From: an uncultured Rubrivivax sp.
Lineage (GTDB): Bacteria > Pseudomonadota > Gammaproteobacteria > Burkholderiales > Burkholderiaceae_C
Direction: 5' to 3'
Assembly: GCA_937967345.1 (NCBI GenBank)
Contig: CALBTN010000056.1
Location: forward strand, 1 to 7,282
DNA length: 7,282 nt
The notes beneath the pieces are model-generated. The model did no database searches and was not told the DNA's origin. It saw only the letters and a program-made list of their open reading frames with translations. Both the position numbers and the translations under genes were made by a program. This document shows, piece after piece, positions 5,860 through 7,282 of this stretch; position 1 is the first letter of the stretch, and every line of letters begins with the position of its first letter.

Positions 5860-6642
5860 ATGCTCAGCAGCAGCCCCTTCAGCGCCGAAGCCGCCGCGCA
5901 CGGCGTCGCGGCGGCATCCGCCCTGACTTGGGACGACGACGCCAACCGCCGCGCCAGCCAGCACATCGCCGACACGCTGCGGCTGCTGCACGAAGCGGTG
6001 GCGCCGCAGCGCCGCTTGGTGCACACGGGCGACCTGATCTACGGCAACGGCGATCGCTTCGACCAGCTGTACGTGCTGAACTCCGGCTTCGTGAAGATCG
6101 TCAACCTGGCGCCCGACGGGCGCGAGCTGGTGGTGGGGCTGAAGTTTCGTGGCGACTGGATCGGCTTCGACGGCATCGCCGGTGCCCGCTACACCTGCGA
6201 CGCGGTAGCGATGGACACCGGCGAAGTCTGGGTGCTGCACTACGAGCGCTTGCTGCAGGTGTGCGCGCGCCGCCCTGAGCTGCTGAAGCTGCTGCACGAG
6301 GCGATGAGCCGCGAGATCGCGCGCGACCGCGACTCGCTGATGTCGGTGTGCACGCTCAGCGCCGACGCTCGGGTCGCCGACTTCCTGCGCTACTGGGCCG
6401 AGTCGCTGGCGCGGCGCGGCATGCGCACCGACCAGATCACGCTGCGCATGACCCGCGCCGAGATCGGCAACTACCTCGGCATGACGCTGGAGACCGTCAG
6501 CCGCGCGCTGTCGCGGTTGGCGCGCGGCCAACTGATCGAGTTCGTCGAGAAGGGCCGGCGCGACATCCGCATCCCCCAGGTCGAGGCGTTGGCGCAGTTC
6601 GTGCAGCGCAGCCTGACACCGGGCGAGCGGGTGCTGCAATAA
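5860..6642 (+). CDS. Crp/Fnr-family transcriptional regulator without the Fe-S cysteine cluster
   Basis: A 260-aa regulator with a cyclic-nucleotide-binding-type sensor domain (about residues 45-145), a dimer helix (about 147-178) and a winged helix-turn-helix. The DNA-binding part, TRAEIGNYLGMTLETVSRALSRL (198-220), is almost the FNR signature. E211, S214 and R215 are the residues that read TTGAY half-sites in FNR. However, the region before the sensor domain has no cysteine at all, whereas FNR needs an N-terminal cysteine cluster plus a later Cys (C122 in E. coli). That later position, in DTGEVWVL, appears to be W124 here. The only cysteines are C113, C135 and C164. It is therefore unlikely to bind a 4Fe-4S cluster and is more like FixK or Dnr types, whose input differs. 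It is divergent from the pseudoenzyme operon and shares a 256-bp control region with a perfect FNR-type box, suggesting local control and possible autoregulation. Confidence 0.92.
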   Translation: MLSSSPFSAEAAAHGVAAASALTWDDDANRRASQHIADTLRLLHEAVAPQRRLVHTGDLIYGNGDRFDQLYVLNSGFVKIVNLAPDGRELVVGLKFRGDWIGFDGIAGARYTCDAVAMDTGEVWVLHYERLLQVCARRPELLKLLHEAMSREIARDRDSLMSVCTLSADARVADFLRYWAESLARRGMRTDQITLRMTRAEIGNYLGMTLETVSRALSRLARGQLIEFVEKGRRDIRIPQVEALAQFVQRSLTPGERVLQ

Positions 6643-6673
6643 GCGCGGCGCGGCGATTCCGCGGCGCAGCGGC

Positions 6674-7282
6674 TCAGCCGCGCGCCGCCAGCGTGCGCGC
6701 CAGCGCCGCGGCCAGCTCGCTGCGCCCGCAGGGCTTGTGCAGCAGCTCCCAGTCCAGCGGCGAATCGCGGTCGGCGTCGAGCAGTTCGGCCGAATAGCCG
6801 GACATCAACAGCACCGCCAACTGCGGTATGCACTGCTGCGCCAGCACCGCCAGTTCGGTGCCGCGCATGCCCGCGCCGAGCGCGATGTCGCTGAGCAGCA
6901 CATCGAAGCCGGGCCCGGGCTGCGCCGCCTGCAGCAGCGGCAGTGCCTGCTCGGCGGTGGCCAGCGGCGTGGTGCGGCAACCCAGGGTGTCGAGCAGGCG
7001 GCGCATCACGTCGCGCACGTCGGGGTCATCCTCGACCAGCAACACCCGCAAGCCGGGGACGAGCGCGGTATCGGCGCCAGGCGGGGCCGGCGCATCGTTG
7101 TTGCCGGGCGCGGCGGCGCCGGCGCCGGCTTGCGCGTTGGCGGGATCGGCCAGCGCGGCGGCGGTCTCGCCGCTGGCCGGCTGGGGCAGGTACAGCGTCA
7201 GCGCCGTGCCTGCGCCGGGGGTGCTGTCCAAGATCACGGCGCCGCGCGACTGCCGCGCGAAGCCGTAGACCGTGCTCAGGCC
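6674..7282 (-). CDS. Hybrid histidine kinase, C-terminal part (5' end outside window)
   Basis: The visible 202 residues (N-terminus cut by the right edge) start with GLSTVYGFARQSRGAVILDS, the G2-box end of a histidine-kinase ATPase domain. TPGAGTALTLYLP, the last strand, follows. A 40-45 residue Ala/Pro/Gly-rich linker then leads to a complete receiver domain: LRVLLVEDDPDVRDVM with acidic residues E84, D85 and D86, phospho-acceptor D132 (LLSDIAL), S161 (MSGYS) and K183 (HKP), counting from the first visible codon. All phosphotransfer residues of the receiver are intact. The layout (kinase core followed by one receiver, no output domain) is that of hybrid kinases that signal to a separate partner or tune themselves. 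An in-frame GTG at 7237 is internal, not a start. It converges on the Crp/Fnr gene with 31 bp between stops and no clear terminator. The sensor domain and signal cannot be seen. Confidence 0.92.
   Translation of the reverse strand, partial: GLSTVYGFARQSRGAVILDSTPGAGTALTLYLPQPASGETAAALADPANAQAGAGAAAPGNNDAPAPPGADTALVPGLRVLLVEDDPDVRDVMRRLLDTLGCRTTPLATAEQALPLLQAAQPGPGFDVLLSDIALGAGMRGTELAVLAQQCIPQLAVLLMSGYSAELLDADRDSPLDWELLHKPCGRSELAAALARTLAARG

Noticed and set aside
5755..6639. A 294-codon open frame on the - strand opposite the Crp/Fnr gene
   Set aside because: The plus strand carries a clear Crp/Fnr protein; the antisense translation has no recognisable features.
6669..6681. GCGGC-TCA-GCCGC palindrome at the kinase stop codon as a shared terminator of the convergent genes
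   Set aside because: Five-base stem inside coding sequence with no T-run on either side; insufficient support.

Overview
The window is very GC-rich (about 70% by eye, not counted), densely coded and dominated by G/C at third codon positions. The protein repertoire suggests a sulfide-oxidising betaproteobacterium, probably of the order Burkholderiales. It combines a sulfide:quinone oxidoreductase very like the Acidithiobacillus ferrooxidans enzyme, an FNR-type regulator and a hybrid histidine kinase. The taxonomic guess is inference from gene content and composition.

Left part (51-3496, + strand): four co-directional genes with gaps of 21-48 nt read as one operon. They encode a small DUF2892 membrane protein, a TolC-family outer-membrane channel, a sulfide:quinone oxidoreductase (SQR) with all three catalytic cysteines, and a 120-aa AhpD/carboxymuconolactone-decarboxylase-fold protein with an intact E-CxxC-H relay. 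The theme is sulfide oxidation with thiol redox chemistry and export. The operon promoter lies to the left of the window. A 215-bp stretch without a gene separates it from the next, convergent unit.

Middle part (3712-5603, - strand): a tight two-gene operon with 5 nt between genes. The first gene encodes a half-length protein resembling only the carbamoyl-phosphate-binding domain of ornithine carbamoyltransferase, with its substrate motifs lost. The second encodes a full-length metallo-beta-lactamase/beta-CASP protein in which three of the expected zinc ligands are replaced. Both look like pseudoenzymes kept as a pair.

Right part (5604-7282): a 256-bp control region carries a perfect FNR/ANR-type half-site palindrome, TTGAC-N4-GTCAA. 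It is placed about 41 bp upstream of the inferred start of the pseudoenzyme operon and overlaps a second palindrome. Divergently transcribed is a Crp/Fnr-family regulator that keeps the FNR-type recognition helix but lacks the N-terminal Fe-S cysteine cluster. Convergent with it is the C-terminal part of a hybrid histidine kinase (end of the ATPase domain, linker, receiver) that runs off the right edge.

The most unusual unit is the divergent regulator, FNR-box and pseudoenzyme-pair module. It looks like an oxygen- or redox-controlled operon whose products are probably not working as the enzymes they resemble. No RNA genes, CRISPR arrays or insertion sequences were seen.
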